Of a DNA stretch of 64,000 nucleotides, positions 1-11,374 are shown in pieces. Position 1 is the first letter of the stretch; each line of letters opens with the position of its first letter. Below the pieces are notes generated by a model, which worked only from the letters and a program-made list of their open reading frames with translations, made no database searches and was not told the DNA's origin. Origin of the DNA: Deinococcus terrestris (GTDB taxonomy: Bacteria > Deinococcota > Deinococci > Deinococcales > Deinococcaceae); contig NZ_WBSL01000002.1 in assembly GCF_009377345.1 (NCBI RefSeq), positions 124,001-188,000 on the forward strand. The letters run 5' to 3'. Made by a program: the position numbers and the translations under genes.

Positions 1-290
1 GCGGCAGTGGGCAGCACTCCAGGCGTGGCGGGACTAGGACCGCCAGCGCCACGGCTTGGGCGCCGCCGACCCCCTGGCGTTCCGGGGTGTGCCGATCTAT
101 AGGGGCGTGGGCCGTCTCGCGCTCACGGCTGCTGGACCTCAATACGGGTGAATGAGTGGTCGTCTAGCAGTCGCACTGGCGACGGGTGCAGAGACGGAGG
201 TGGCTGGTGCTTCCTGACCTCGCGCCTCCAAAAGGGCAGGACATCGGGCGGCAGTTCCAAGCCAGGCGAGCGCCAAGCGTTTGTTTTCGT
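1..290. other. No recognisable gene
   Basis: I see no convincing complete gene. On the plus strand two frames stay open briefly from the window edge and then stop, so the tail of a gene lying to the left cannot be excluded. The stretch leads into a transposase fragment. Confidence 0.5.
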
Positions 291-611
291 ATGCCGCTGT
301 CCACCGATGTCACCCTGCTCAGCCGCTGGGTTACTCCACATATCCCGGCAAAGTTGTTGCACACAAAGGAGAAAATCTCCGATGCCGACCTCCTCGCCAT
401 CGCCCTGCTCCAGCAACTGCACAAGGTGCCGTATTTCAGCCGGTGGTGGCGCTTCCTCAAGCTCGAGCTCCCTTCTGAACCCCAGGCCCGCATTTGGTTT
501 GCCCGACTCCACCGAAGGTCAACGCCAAACGAGTCGATCCGCGCTGGAAACCAGAATATGGCGCGCGTCGAATTGGCGTTCTCCGTCCTGGTGAGAGTAG
601 AGCTGGGTTAG
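291..611 (+). pseudogene. 5' fragment of an IS982-like transposase
   Basis: The frame from the ATG at 291 begins MPLSTDVTLL and contains KISDADLLAIALLQQL followed by a Trp-rich FSRWWRFLKLEL segment. This resembles the N-terminal region of IS982-type DDE transposases and the corresponding part of the element at 4.8-5.7 kb. The similarity fades after about position 530. The catalytic DDE core is missing, so this is a remnant. A second copy of the same kind of element near 5 kb suggests the polysaccharide genes between them lie in transposon-scarred accessory DNA. Family assignment is from motif memory only. Confidence 0.5.
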
Positions 612-1097
612 GGACAGGTCAAAACGATGGTGAGCTTTCGGCTCAAGGTGGCTCTGAACGTTGTGGTCCACAACCTCAAATTCCATTGACCTCAGCCCGT
701 GACGTGCGCCCTGTCAACCCCTATTCGCGGCCACCCGGTTCCCCTCCAGCGGCACAGTCAGCGCTGTATAAAATTTAGCAGTGCCAACGCCACCACAAGT
801 TACATATTTAGGACGACCGTAAGGTTTGTGTGACAAAAGTTTGCCTCGGTTGCTCCTACCAAAGTGAAGAGTGCTTCCCAGCATAGAATCTAGAGCTATA
901 ACGAGCACGGCCGTGAGTCATATACATTTACCCAAAAGATTATACGTTGGCGCTAAGATCGTTAATCAGCCCCTTTTGCACAACTTAAACAGCACCCGTT
1001 TCAAAGTAAATGCATCGCTCTTTAAAAATGGTGATAACTAATCCAGGCTCGACCCGCGTCTAATTCCCCGCCTCTACCTCAGGATCACGAAAGGCGC
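612..1097. other. AT-richer intergenic stretch without a gene
   Basis: About 490 bases without a credible coding frame. It is visibly richer in A and T than most of the window, especially from about 760 to 1060, as expected for the upstream region of horizontally acquired surface-polysaccharide genes. I could not place a promoter with confidence. Confidence 0.5.
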
Positions 1098-2438
1098 GTG
1101 AACATCGTGACTATCTCGCCCATCTCCTCTTCGTCTGCCGTACTCTGCGAGAAACTACAACACCGTACCGCTAAAGTCGCTGTATTGGGTCTAGGGTATG
1201 TCGGCACACCGTTGGCGATCCATCTAGCTCAAAGTGGATACGCTGTCACAGGATTTGATCCTCAAGTGTCGAGGGTCAATGCCATCAACGGTGGGCGGAG
1301 TCCTGTGCAGGATGTCGACAACCATGCGGTGCTTACCTTAAGGGCGGGCGGGCTGTTGCATGCCACAGCGGACAGCGAAGGTCTTGCTGAGCATGACGTG
1401 TTCATTCTCTGCGTGCCGACGCCATTGACGGATTCGAAGCAACCCGATGTCAGCTACATTGAACAGGCGGCGGACAGCCTGGTGGATCACCTGCGTCCCG
1501 GCTGTCTGGTAATTTTGGAGAGCACCACTTACCCAGGCACCACCGACGAACTGCTTCTACCAATATTGCAGCGCAGTGGGTTGACGCCGGAGGTCGATCT
1601 CTTCGTCGCATTTAGCCCTGAGCGGGTCGATCCTGGCAATGCCAGTTTCAACACGGGCAATATTCCCAAACTCGTGGGCGGTATCGGTCCAGCCAGCACC
1701 GAAATGGCCACCACCCTCTACCGGAGTTTCCTGACGCAGGTGTTCCCCGTTAGCAGTGCACGAGTGGCCGAGATGGCGAAGCTGCACGAGAACACCTTCC
1801 GGGCCATCAACATTGGCTACGTCAACGAACTGGCAGTTGTCTGCAACACGTTAGGAATTGACGTCTGGGAGGTGATAGATGCGGCGGGCACCAAGCCCTT
1901 TGGCTTCATGCCTTTCTATCCTGGCCCTGGCATCGGGGGCCACTGCATCCCGCTTGACCCCCACTACCTCGCGTGGCGTGCTCGCAAGGCTGGCTTCGTG
2001 ACCCGCTTCATCGATCTCGCAGACCACGTCAACAGCCAGATGCCGAAGTACATCGTGACCCGTATCGCCGAGAGTCTGAATGAGCATGGCCGCGCCATAC
2101 GTGGGAGCCGCATCCTGGCGCTTGGGGTGACCTACAAGCCGGATGTGGACGACGCGCGGGAAAGCCCAGCGCTCGACGTCATCCATGAATTGGAGCGCCG
2201 GGGGGCGCAGGTCCGCTTCGTCGACCCCTATGTACAAGCGCTCCCGCAAGATCATGGCCCCGTTCTCAATGCCCAGAAAGCAGAACTCACGGACGACACC
2301 TTCGCGTGGACGGACATGGCCCTGATACTGACCAACCACAGCTCGTTCGACTGGCCCGACATCAGTGCCCGTGTACCCCGCGTCTTTGACACCCGGGGTG
2401 CTGCTCGCAACATTGCCATGAATGTCACCTCACTGTGA
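1098..2438 (+). CDS. UDP-sugar 6-dehydrogenase (UDP-GlcNAc/UDP-glucose dehydrogenase family)
   Basis: A 446-aa cytoplasmic NAD-dependent nucleotide-sugar dehydrogenase that makes a UDP-uronic acid for surface polysaccharide. The Rossmann motif GLGYVG is at residues 31-36. ESTTYPGTT and FSPERVDPGN are family signatures, the catalytic Cys283 lies in GIGGHCIPLDP, and the C-terminal domain carries VTYKPDVDDARESPA. Length is normal for the family. The FSPERVDPGN and PFYPGPGIGGHC forms resemble WbpA-type UDP-N-acetylglucosamine dehydrogenases more than UDP-glucose dehydrogenases, but substrate cannot be fixed from sequence. The start is GTG at 1098, with AAAGG a few bases upstream. A processive glycosyltransferase follows 520 nt downstream, consistent with synthesis of an acidic polysaccharide. 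Confidence 0.88.
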   Translation: MNIVTISPISSSSAVLCEKLQHRTAKVAVLGLGYVGTPLAIHLAQSGYAVTGFDPQVSRVNAINGGRSPVQDVDNHAVLTLRAGGLLHATADSEGLAEHDVFILCVPTPLTDSKQPDVSYIEQAADSLVDHLRPGCLVILESTTYPGTTDELLLPILQRSGLTPEVDLFVAFSPERVDPGNASFNTGNIPKLVGGIGPASTEMATTLYRSFLTQVFPVSSARVAEMAKLHENTFRAINIGYVNELAVVCNTLGIDVWEVIDAAGTKPFGFMPFYPGPGIGGHCIPLDPHYLAWRARKAGFVTRFIDLADHVNSQMPKYIVTRIAESLNEHGRAIRGSRILALGVTYKPDVDDARESPALDVIHELERRGAQVRFVDPYVQALPQDHGPVLNAQKAELTDDTFAWTDMALILTNHSSFDWPDISARVPRVFDTRGAARNIAMNVTSL

Positions 2439-2960
2439 ATGGTGTCAGACCATCTGGACGCCAAGGCCGAGACACAGAGATCTGTACCCAAGTCCCGATG
2501 GAACCGGGCCTGGCCTGCTGAACCGAGTGTAAGTCGATCATCTTCCGGTCGAATCCTGCTTTGCTCTGCATCCACTAGCCAGAGGATAGTGATCGCTCAA
2601 GAACAGAAGATTGTTGATGCTTCTGTCACTACAGGCAAAGGGGAAGACTAATGGCGCAGCCAGGCTCCCAAATATGTCAATGCTGTGCTGATTCTCTTCT
2701 CCACTTCCCGGCGCTCACGATGGCGCAGTCCATTAGCAATCACACCAGGGCGAACGCCGTGGCGGAATACAGCCGTTTTCTGGCGAGGCTATAGCCAACT
2801 CTAGCAGCAGTTGAGCTGATAAGCCCGGCGCACAGTGGTTGAGAAGTTGGGAAATCAGAACCAATAAGTCGATTGGTTTATAAGCAGTAGCTGCGAAGTC
2901 CATGGTCGCAATCGTGCATCTGCTTGCCTACGATGTCGCCCTGATCAAGAGGATGTGCAT
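2439..2960. other. Long intergenic region upstream of the glycosyltransferase
   Basis: About 520 bases with no credible gene, again richer in A and T than the rest of the window. A loose promoter-like pair (TTGAGA near 2839 and AATAAG 18 nt later) is present, but I do not regard it as firm. The gap means the dehydrogenase and glycosyltransferase are probably not tightly co-transcribed. Confidence 0.4.
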
Positions 2961-4271
2961 ATGACTGTTCATAACAAGATGTTGGATACGGCCCCTCTCC
3001 AGCCTGTTGGGTCGCGCCTGATGTGGCCCCTCATCGGCATTGGGGGTCTGTTCCTGGCGTACCTTGTGGCCAAGGTTGCGTTCCTGTTTCAGGCCACTTC
3101 AAGGGTCGAGCAGGTTCTGGCCCTGCTCTGGACCTATCCAGTGATGATGGCGTTTTTCCTGTTCTTCCGGTCCGTGCTCCGAGAACAGAGGGTCACTCTA
3201 TGCACGGAGACTCCCAGCGTGTCGCTGGTCGTTTGCTGCTTCAACGAGGGAGAGGGCATCCGCCGGACGGTACAGAGTTGCCTGAGCCAAGGCTACGCGA
3301 ACCTCCAGAAAATCATCGTTATCGATGACGGCAGCACAGACGGCATCACGCGGGATATCCTGCGCGAGGTTGAGGCCGAGTACGGTTCCGCCGTCGAGGT
3401 TCTCTACAAAGAGAAGAATCAGGGCAAGCGCCACGGCATGTACGACGGCTACCACAAGGTGGATACGGAGTACGTGATTTTCGTTGACAGCGATACGGTC
3501 CTGGGGCCGAACTTCGTTCATTGGATGCTCACCTCTGCTTCCCAGCCGGGCGTGGGCGGTGCGGTCGCCAACATCAAGATTTCGTCGCCCGACACGCTGC
3601 TCATCCGGCTCCAGAAGGCCATCTATGCCCGTGGGATCAACTTCCAGCGCCGTGCCGAGTCCTCCATCGGAGCAGTGAGCTGCCTGTCCGGCTGTGGGGC
3701 GATCTACCGCAAGGAGGCATTGGATAAGGTTATGGCGGGCTGGCCGGAAGAGTCATTCTGGGGCAAGCCGGTAGGGTTCGGGGACGACCGCTCCCTCACC
3801 AACCGCGTGCTGCTTCAGGGCTACCGCACCGTCTATCAGCCCAACGCCACGGTATACACAGATGCGCCCCAGACGTTCCAGCGCCTGATGAAGCAGCAGA
3901 TCAGGTGGAAGAAGGGTTGGTTCATCAACTCGCTGAAGGTGTTGCTGCCATTCATCCGTCTGCGCCCTGGCGTCGCCCTGATGCTCCAGATTCCCTACAT
4001 CCTGTCGGCAGTTCTCACGCCATTTATCGTGCTGCACGTGCTGTACAACAGCCTCACGACTGGCACCTGGCCGACCTACTGGGTGGGGTCCATGTTGCTG
4101 CTGACGACGGCGATGTACGCCTGTACGAAGGTGGGAGCGCAAGACGCCGAAGTGCGAGAGGCGGGCTTTCTAGACTTCATCGGCTCAGCCCTCTTCACCA
4201 TAGGCGTGCTGAGCATGTTGATCGTGCCAGCGCTCGCGCAGATTCAGAAGCGCGGGTGGGGTACGCGGTAA
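2961..4271 (+). CDS. Processive family-2 glycosyltransferase (HasA/NodC/PgaC-like)
   Basis: A membrane-bound GT2 polysaccharide synthase of 436 aa that polymerises UDP-sugars at the cytoplasmic face and probably extrudes the chain. N-terminal hydrophobic segments precede the GT-A domain. The visible motifs are CFNEGEGIRRT, VIDDGSTDG, FVDSDTVLGPNF, GFGDDRSL and QQIRWKKGW, the last being the QxxRW motif of processive synthases. At least two further hydrophobic segments close the protein. ATG 2961 is preferred over the in-frame GTG at 2955 because AAGAGGA sits 7 nt upstream of it. The nearby UDP-uronate-forming dehydrogenase suggests a hyaluronan-like or other uronate-containing polymer (inference). 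Its stop overlaps the next start as TAATG. Confidence 0.85.
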   Translation: MTVHNKMLDTAPLQPVGSRLMWPLIGIGGLFLAYLVAKVAFLFQATSRVEQVLALLWTYPVMMAFFLFFRSVLREQRVTLCTETPSVSLVVCCFNEGEGIRRTVQSCLSQGYANLQKIIVIDDGSTDGITRDILREVEAEYGSAVEVLYKEKNQGKRHGMYDGYHKVDTEYVIFVDSDTVLGPNFVHWMLTSASQPGVGGAVANIKISSPDTLLIRLQKAIYARGINFQRRAESSIGAVSCLSGCGAIYRKEALDKVMAGWPEESFWGKPVGFGDDRSLTNRVLLQGYRTVYQPNATVYTDAPQTFQRLMKQQIRWKKGWFINSLKVLLPFIRLRPGVALMLQIPYILSAVLTPFIVLHVLYNSLTTGTWPTYWVGSMLLLTTAMYACTKVGAQDAEVREAGFLDFIGSALFTIGVLSMLIVPALAQIQKRGWGTR

Positions 4272-4663
4272 TGGTGATGGTCATGCTGATGGCTGCGACA
4301 AGTACAGGAGTAGGAGTGGCCGTCAAGGTTCCTGACCCTATTCGTGATCGTCAGTACATCTACTGCGTCGACCGACACGAACGCTCAAGCGGGACCATTC
4401 AGATCACATTCCGCACAGAACGGATTAACTTATTCCAAATTCGTATTCGAGATTACGAGGCCAACAGTAATGGTCAGCAACTACTGAACCTGCCACAGTT
4501 CCGGAATAGTGTGGCAACTTACCTGGCCTCAGACCGCCCAGTGATGGCATGGCGTATCAAATCAGCGCTGACAGCGTGGAAAGCTTGGTCGAGTGATTCC
4601 AAGTACTACACAGTGACGCTGAAGGGCGTCAACTACATCTGCGCTGTGAACCTCAGTCCATAG
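4271..4663 (+). CDS. Small secreted or anchored protein coupled to the glycosyltransferase
   Basis: A 130-aa protein I do not recognise. The N-terminus (MVMVMLMAATSTGVGVAV) is short and hydrophobic, like a signal or anchor segment. The rest is soluble, rich in Tyr and Arg, with two cysteines (YIYCVDRH and NYICAVNL) that could form a disulphide outside the membrane. Its ATG overlaps the TAA of the glycosyltransferase (TAATG), a classic arrangement for translational coupling, so a role alongside the polysaccharide synthase is likely. That role is inferred from context only. Confidence 0.6.
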   Translation: MVMVMLMAATSTGVGVAVKVPDPIRDRQYIYCVDRHERSSGTIQITFRTERINLFQIRIRDYEANSNGQQLLNLPQFRNSVATYLASDRPVMAWRIKSALTAWKAWSSDSKYYTVTLKGVNYICAVNLSP

Positions 4664-4730
4664 AAGTCCTCCGGAAAATGGTCACGGTAGAGGGGCGGGG
4701 TCGGCTGGCACATGGGGCCCCCGCTCCTCC

Positions 4731-4820
<90 letters not shown>

Positions 4821-4827
4821 CCTCTAA

Positions 4828-5671
4828 ACGCCGTTTAGAGCTGGGTGAGGTTATGAGCGAGGACGGCCAGGACGACACGCAGGCGAAGTGAGGCGAGCGT
4901 CTTCATCTGAACGGAGCGAATTTGGGCCTCAACAAGTTGTGAGAAGACGGTTTCAATTCGCTTCCGTAACTTCGGGTGGCGGTCTGACCGCCACCCGGTG
5001 TCGTACCGGGAGTTTTTCTTGGGTGGAAACACGTAGCCCAGGCAGCGATACCCCTTATCCCCGATGATCTTTGGTCCGCCGAACTCCGGCCATCTGCGGT
5101 TCAGCTCGTAGCTCACCGTGGTGTCGTGAAGGTTGGCGGGTCTCAGCAGATACTGGACGATTTCACCAGCCGGCGTCACCCAGGCGTGCAGCTTGTATCC
5201 GTAGACGTCCCCTGCGTCCCAAAGCCCCACCTGGCGCCAGGAAACGCGCAGCGTTTCCCCCACTTGGGTCGGCAGACAGGCAGTGGCATAGAATCGATGA
5301 TCACCTTGACACACCGTTTGGAAGGGCTGACGATCGCTTCAAGGCGGTCAAGGAGACGGAGGCCACGAGTGTAAGCCTGGGTGTACGAGGGGAGACCGCT
5401 CCGGCCTCCCCTCAGCATCTGCCACCAAATCGACGGAAATGGATGCTTGAAGACGAGACGGCTGAGCAGCAAGGCCACCAACAGCGCATCGCTGAGTTTC
5501 TGTGTTTGCAGCGCTTGTGATCGCTGAAATGCCGTTTGGCCCAGCGATAAAGCTGACGGATGACGGTTCGCCGACCTAAACTGTGGTGGAGACGGTATCT
5601 AGCCATACCGCCTCTATTTTTTCTCGTCTACGTGCTGCTTGAAGCCGCTTCAAGCAGGCCCTAAACGGCGT
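4828..5671 (-). mobile_element. IS982-like insertion sequence with inverted ends
   Basis: The element is bounded by imperfect terminal inverted repeats: ACGCCGTTTAGAGC at 4828-4841 and its counterpart GCCCTAAACGGCGT at 5658-5671, with one mismatch in 14. The direct repeat CTCTAA lies immediately outside both ends (4822-4827 and 5672-5677) and is read as the target-site duplication. It is about 844 bp, a usual size for this family. The transposase inside is frameshifted, so the copy is probably immobile. Confidence 0.65.
4835..5606 (-). pseudogene. IS982-like transposase, frameshifted
   Basis: The transposase is spread over different minus-strand frames. The middle part carries KLSDALLVALLLSRL and VIIDSMPLPVC, the first catalytic Asp region. 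The C-terminal part carries DVYGYKLHAW, IIGDKGYRCLGY with the second Asp, and RIETVFSQL with the catalytic Glu. The change of frame near 5240-5310 breaks the protein between the first and second catalytic residues. The start is unclear: an ATG at 5606 opens a different frame from the body. The stop TAA at 4835-4837 lies inside the terminal repeat. The catalytic triad survives in pieces, so decay is recent or the breaks are sequencing errors. Confidence 0.65.
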
Positions 5672-5720
5672 CTCTAAATCTGCATTCCCCCACCAAACAT
5701 TTTGGTCCTTTGGGAGCCGT

Positions 5721-6118
5721 CTACAGGTAGCTGTAAAGCGTTTCCCGGCTGATGCCCAGTTCTCGCGCCGGGACAGCTTTCCTCTCCCCCTCCCCCACTT
5801 GGACGCGTGTGCGGAGATCCTCAAGCTGAGCGGGCTTGAGCGACTCTTGCGGCCTCAGTAAGCTCTTTTCTTCTTGGCGGCCTCGATGCCCTCGCGCTGG
5901 TGCTCCTTCAGCAGTTGCCGCTCAAATTCGGCAAAAGCCCCCATGACGGACGGCAGCAACCGCGCCATCGTGGCGTCTATCGACTTGAGCGCTTTCGAGT
6001 TGTCGGTCGGTGTTCTGGTCGAGGCTGCTGACGCGGATGTTCCCAAGCCGTTGCCCAGTGTCCACGCCGTCAGTAGGTCAGGTTGAAGTCTATGACCATC
6101 CAGAGTCTGTTCCAGCAA
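5721..6118 (-). pseudogene. Serine recombinase (Tn3-type resolvase) remnant
   Basis: The conserved resolvase segment MARLLPSVMGAFAEFERQLL plus KEHQREGIEAAKKKRAY is readable up to a TGA near 5855, where related proteins continue with Arg (CGA to TGA would explain it). After a further frame change the C-terminal helix-turn-helix is readable as AQLEDLRTRVQVGEGERKAV and ARELGISRETLYSYL, ending at 5721. The N-terminal catalytic half, which should begin with a VGYARVS-like motif, is garbled or missing. This is therefore a dead gene. With the Tn3 transposase remnant at 11.4-12.2 kb it brackets the copper cassette. Confidence 0.7.
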
Positions 6119-6330
6119 AGAACAGAATCGACCCTATCCTGACGCCTTTTCCGCCACCATCCTGACCTCAGGCTGAGGGTGCCCCAGATGGACAGGGTGG
6201 GCCGCCAGCGTGGCAAGATCTGGCGTCCCAGGTCATCTGGGACTGGTCATTGAACTGCCCAGCGGGAGCCAGACAGCTTGGCTCTTGCGGTCTTTACAGG
6301 AGCTGAACACAGCCCCGGTAGCTTCGGGCC

Positions 6331-6927
6331 ATGAAGCTTCCGCCGCGCCTGCTCCCATTTGCCGTCCTGACCCTGATCAGTGGCCCGGCCCTCGCCCAGA
6401 TGGACCACAGCATGCACGGCCAACCGGCCATCAACAGGGCCTCAGCCCCGCACGCCATGACCGATATGGACGTTCTCGCGCCCCTGAGCGGGAAAGCTTT
6501 TGACCGCGCCTATCTCAGCATGATGATCGGGCACCACCAAGGGGCGGTCGAGATGGCCCGCGCTGTGCAGGGACGGGTGAAGGACGCTCAGGTCAAGACC
6601 TGGGTGGCGAACGTCATTCGGGACCAGACCGGCGAGATCCGGGATATGACCGCCTGGCTGAAGCCCCTGGGTGGACTCGACATCAAGATGCGCGGGATGA
6701 TGGCCACCGGCATGAAGGGCATGATCACGCCGCTGAAGACCGCCAAGGAACCGGACCGGGCTTTTGTCCAGGGCATGCTGCCCCACCACGCGTCCGCGCT
6801 CGACATGGCCAACCTTGCCCTCCAGAAAAGCAGTGACGCCCGCGTGCTGAAGCTCTCGCGCGACATCATCAAGGCGCAGGCCGATGAGATGTACGCCTTC
6901 AAGCTGTGGCTGGCCAAGCGCGGTTGA
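6331..6927 (+). CDS. DUF305 secreted copper-associated protein
   Basis: A 198-aa exported protein with a signal peptide (MKLPPRLLPFAVLTLISGPALA) followed by a Met/His-rich linker (MDHSMHG). Two DUF305 halves are visible: MMIGHHQGAVEMAR at about residues 64-77 and MLPHHASALDMANLAL at about 148-163. Each carries the paired histidines typical of this ferritin-like four-helix family. DUF305 proteins are often encoded beside copper exporters, and here a two-component system and a P1B ATPase follow on the same strand. A periplasmic or envelope role in copper or silver handling is inferred from those neighbours. The gap to the response regulator is 97 nt. Confidence 0.85.
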   Translation: MKLPPRLLPFAVLTLISGPALAQMDHSMHGQPAINRASAPHAMTDMDVLAPLSGKAFDRAYLSMMIGHHQGAVEMARAVQGRVKDAQVKTWVANVIRDQTGEIRDMTAWLKPLGGLDIKMRGMMATGMKGMITPLKTAKEPDRAFVQGMLPHHASALDMANLALQKSSDARVLKLSRDIIKAQADEMYAFKLWLAKRG

Positions 6928-7024
6928 GTGAGGGTGCTCCGGCGGCCCTGCAACTCTGGCGGGTCCGCCCCCTACGGTCCTGGCCGGAGGAAGGGAGCCA
7001 GGGCCTCTACCCTGAAAGGCAGCC

Positions 7025-7693
7025 ATGGCCCGCATCCTGATCGTCGACGACGACCCCGCCATCCTGGACATCCTGGGCACGTACCTGAGACGGGAGGGGC
7101 ACACCGTGCTGGAAGCGCAGGATGGCGGCGCCGGACGGGAGAGGTTGGCGGCGGCGGACCTCGCCATCCTTGACTGGATGCTCCCCGGAATCACCGGATT
7201 GGATCTGGCCCGCGAGCAGCGCCGGGCGCACCCGGAGTTCCCGATCCTGCTGCTCACCGCGCGGGGCGAGGAGGAAGACAAGCTCCGTGGCCTGGCGGTT
7301 GGGGCCGACGATTATGTCACCAAACCCTTCTCGCCCCGGGAGGTCGTCGCGCGGGTCCGGGCGTTGCTGCGGCGCGCCCACCTGCACGACCAAGTGTCGG
7401 CGGGCGGCCTGCACCTTGACGAGCGGACACGCACAGCCACCCTGGACGGGGAGGGCCTCAGCCTCACGCGGCTGGAGTTCGATCTGCTGCTGACTCTGGC
7501 CCGCCATCCTGGCTTCGTGTGGTCGCGCGACCAGCTGCTGGAACGGGTCTGGGGACCGGACTTTCCCGGCGTGGAGCGGGTGGTCGACGTGCATATGGCG
7601 GGCCTGCGCAGGAAGCTGGGAGAAAACCCCGAGCAGCCACGCTTTATCGAGACGCTGCGTGGCTTGGGTTACCGCTTCCGGGAGGAAGTGTGA
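7025..7693 (+). CDS. OmpR-family response regulator of the copper cassette
   Basis: A 222-aa DNA-binding response regulator. The receiver domain has acidic residues Asp8-Asp10, the phospho-acceptor Asp50 in AILDWMLPG, the switch Thr in LLLTARG and Lys in YVTKPFSP. The C-terminal winged helix contains LTRLEFDLLLTLARHPGFVW and RKLGENPEQPRFIETLRGLG. AAAGG precedes ATG 7025. The stop codon overlaps the GTG of the histidine kinase (GTGTGA), so the pair is translationally coupled. The flanking DUF305 and P-type ATPase genes make metal-responsive activation of this cassette the likely role, similar to CopR/CusR, but the inducing metal is inferred. Confidence 0.9.
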   Translation: MARILIVDDDPAILDILGTYLRREGHTVLEAQDGGAGRERLAAADLAILDWMLPGITGLDLAREQRRAHPEFPILLLTARGEEEDKLRGLAVGADDYVTKPFSPREVVARVRALLRRAHLHDQVSAGGLHLDERTRTATLDGEGLSLTRLEFDLLLTLARHPGFVWSRDQLLERVWGPDFPGVERVVDVHMAGLRRKLGENPEQPRFIETLRGLGYRFREEV

Positions 7694-8790
7694 GGCTCTT
7701 TCCCCGGCTCTTCCTGGGGCATCTGCTGGTGGTTCTGGTGGCCCTGGGCGCCCTGCTGCTGGTCGCGGAGGTGACCGCACCGAGCTTCTACCGCCACCAC
7801 GTCGAGCAGATGGTCGCGCTGCTGGGGCCGGAGGGCCGGGAGTTGCGGCCTGACCTGGAACGCGGCATGCGCCAGACCCTGAACCGGGCGCTGCTGGCTG
7901 CCCTGCCCTTCGCGGTGGTGGGCGCGGCGCTGACCTCCTGGCTGACCTCCCAGCGCATTGTGCGCTCGGTCCGACTGCTGGGTGAGGGAAGCCGCGACCT
8001 GGCAGGCGGACACTACCGCCGTCGCCTGCCAGAGACAGGGCGCGACGAACTCACCGACCTCGCGCACAACTTCAACGTGATGGCGGGGTCGCTGGAACGG
8101 GTCGAGCAGGACCGGGTGGCGTTGATCGGTGACGTGGGGCACGAGCTGCGCACGCCGCTGGCTGCGCTACGCGGGTACACCGAGGCCATCACGGACGGCG
8201 TGATGCCCCCCGAACAGGCCGCGCTCGCCATCCGGCGGGAGGTGCGGGCGATGGAGCGCCTCGCCAGTGATCTCAGTCTGGTCTCGCGGGTCGAGGCCGG
8301 GCGGGTCGAGCTGCATCCCACGGCATTTGGCGCTTCCCAGCTTCTGACGGCGGCGCTGGAACGCTTCGGGGACGCCTACGCCGAGTGCGGCGTGACGTTG
8401 ACCGTGCAAGCCGGGCCAGACGCTCTGGAGGTTCGGGCCGACTTCGAGCGGTCGCTGCAGGTGCTCTCCAACCTGCTCTCCAATGCCCTACGCCACACAC
8501 CCCAGGGAGGTCAGGTCACGCTGGGAGCCGAGGCTGCTGGTGTCCAAGTGAGCTTCACGGTGCAGGACACCGGACACGGCATCCCACAGGAGCATCTCGC
8601 GCGCATCTTCGAGCGCTTTTACCGGGTGGACCCCGCCCGAACACGGGGAGACGGGAGCGGCGTGGGGCTGACCATTGCCCGGGGGCTCGCCCAACAGATG
8701 GGCGGGGAAATAGGGGTGACCTCGGACCGGGCGGGGACCCGCTTTACCTTGTGGCTGCCACGGGGGGTGCAGGTATTTCCACAACCCTGA
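7690..8790 (+). CDS. Sensor histidine kinase of the copper cassette
   Basis: A 366-aa membrane histidine kinase. TM1 (about residues 8-26) and TM2 (about 68-85) flank a short external loop of about 40 residues, followed by a HAMP linker. The phospho-acceptor His151 is in [14 protein letters not shown]. The N box is [13 protein letters not shown], the G1 box is DTGHGIP, and the G2 region is [18 protein letters not shown]. The start is GTG 7690, overlapping the stop of the response regulator. The loop is too small for a large ligand domain, which suits direct metal sensing at the membrane (inference). The P1B ATPase gene follows 58 nt later. Confidence 0.9.
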   Translation: MRLFPRLFLGHLLVVLVALGALLLVAEVTAPSFYRHHVEQMVALLGPEGRELRPDLERGMRQTLNRALLAALPFAVVGAALTSWLTSQRIVRSVRLLGEGSRDLAGGHYRRRLPETGRDELTDLAHNFNVMAGSLERVEQDRVALIGDVGHELRTPLAALRGYTEAITDGVMPPEQAALAIRREVRAMERLASDLSLVSRVEAGRVELHPTAFGASQLLTAALERFGDAYAECGVTLTVQAGPDALEVRADFERSLQVLSNLLSNALRHTPQGGQVTLGAEAAGVQVSFTVQDTGHGIPQEHLARIFERFYRVDPARTRGDGSGVGLTIARGLAQQMGGEIGVTSDRAGTRFTLWLPRGVQVFPQP

Positions 8791-8848
8791 AGCTTTACGT
8801 GGGCTGGACACGTCACGCCTACAGTGGCGGGATGGACAGGGGACGCCT

Positions 8849-11293
<2,445 letters not shown>

Positions 11294-11374
11294 GCATCGC
11301 CAAAGGAGCGCCCCCGCCCATAGGGTTATAGGGTTGGGTGGACTTGCGGGTCAGGCGCTCAGCGCAGCCGGAGG

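Noticed and set aside
714..908. Short minus-strand frame in the AT-rich leader region.
   Set aside because: It lacks a start context and shows no recognisable sequence; likely chance.
2439..2651. Short plus-strand frame after the UDP-sugar dehydrogenase.
   Set aside because: No ribosome-binding site, no hydrophobic or domain pattern, and composition unlike its neighbours.
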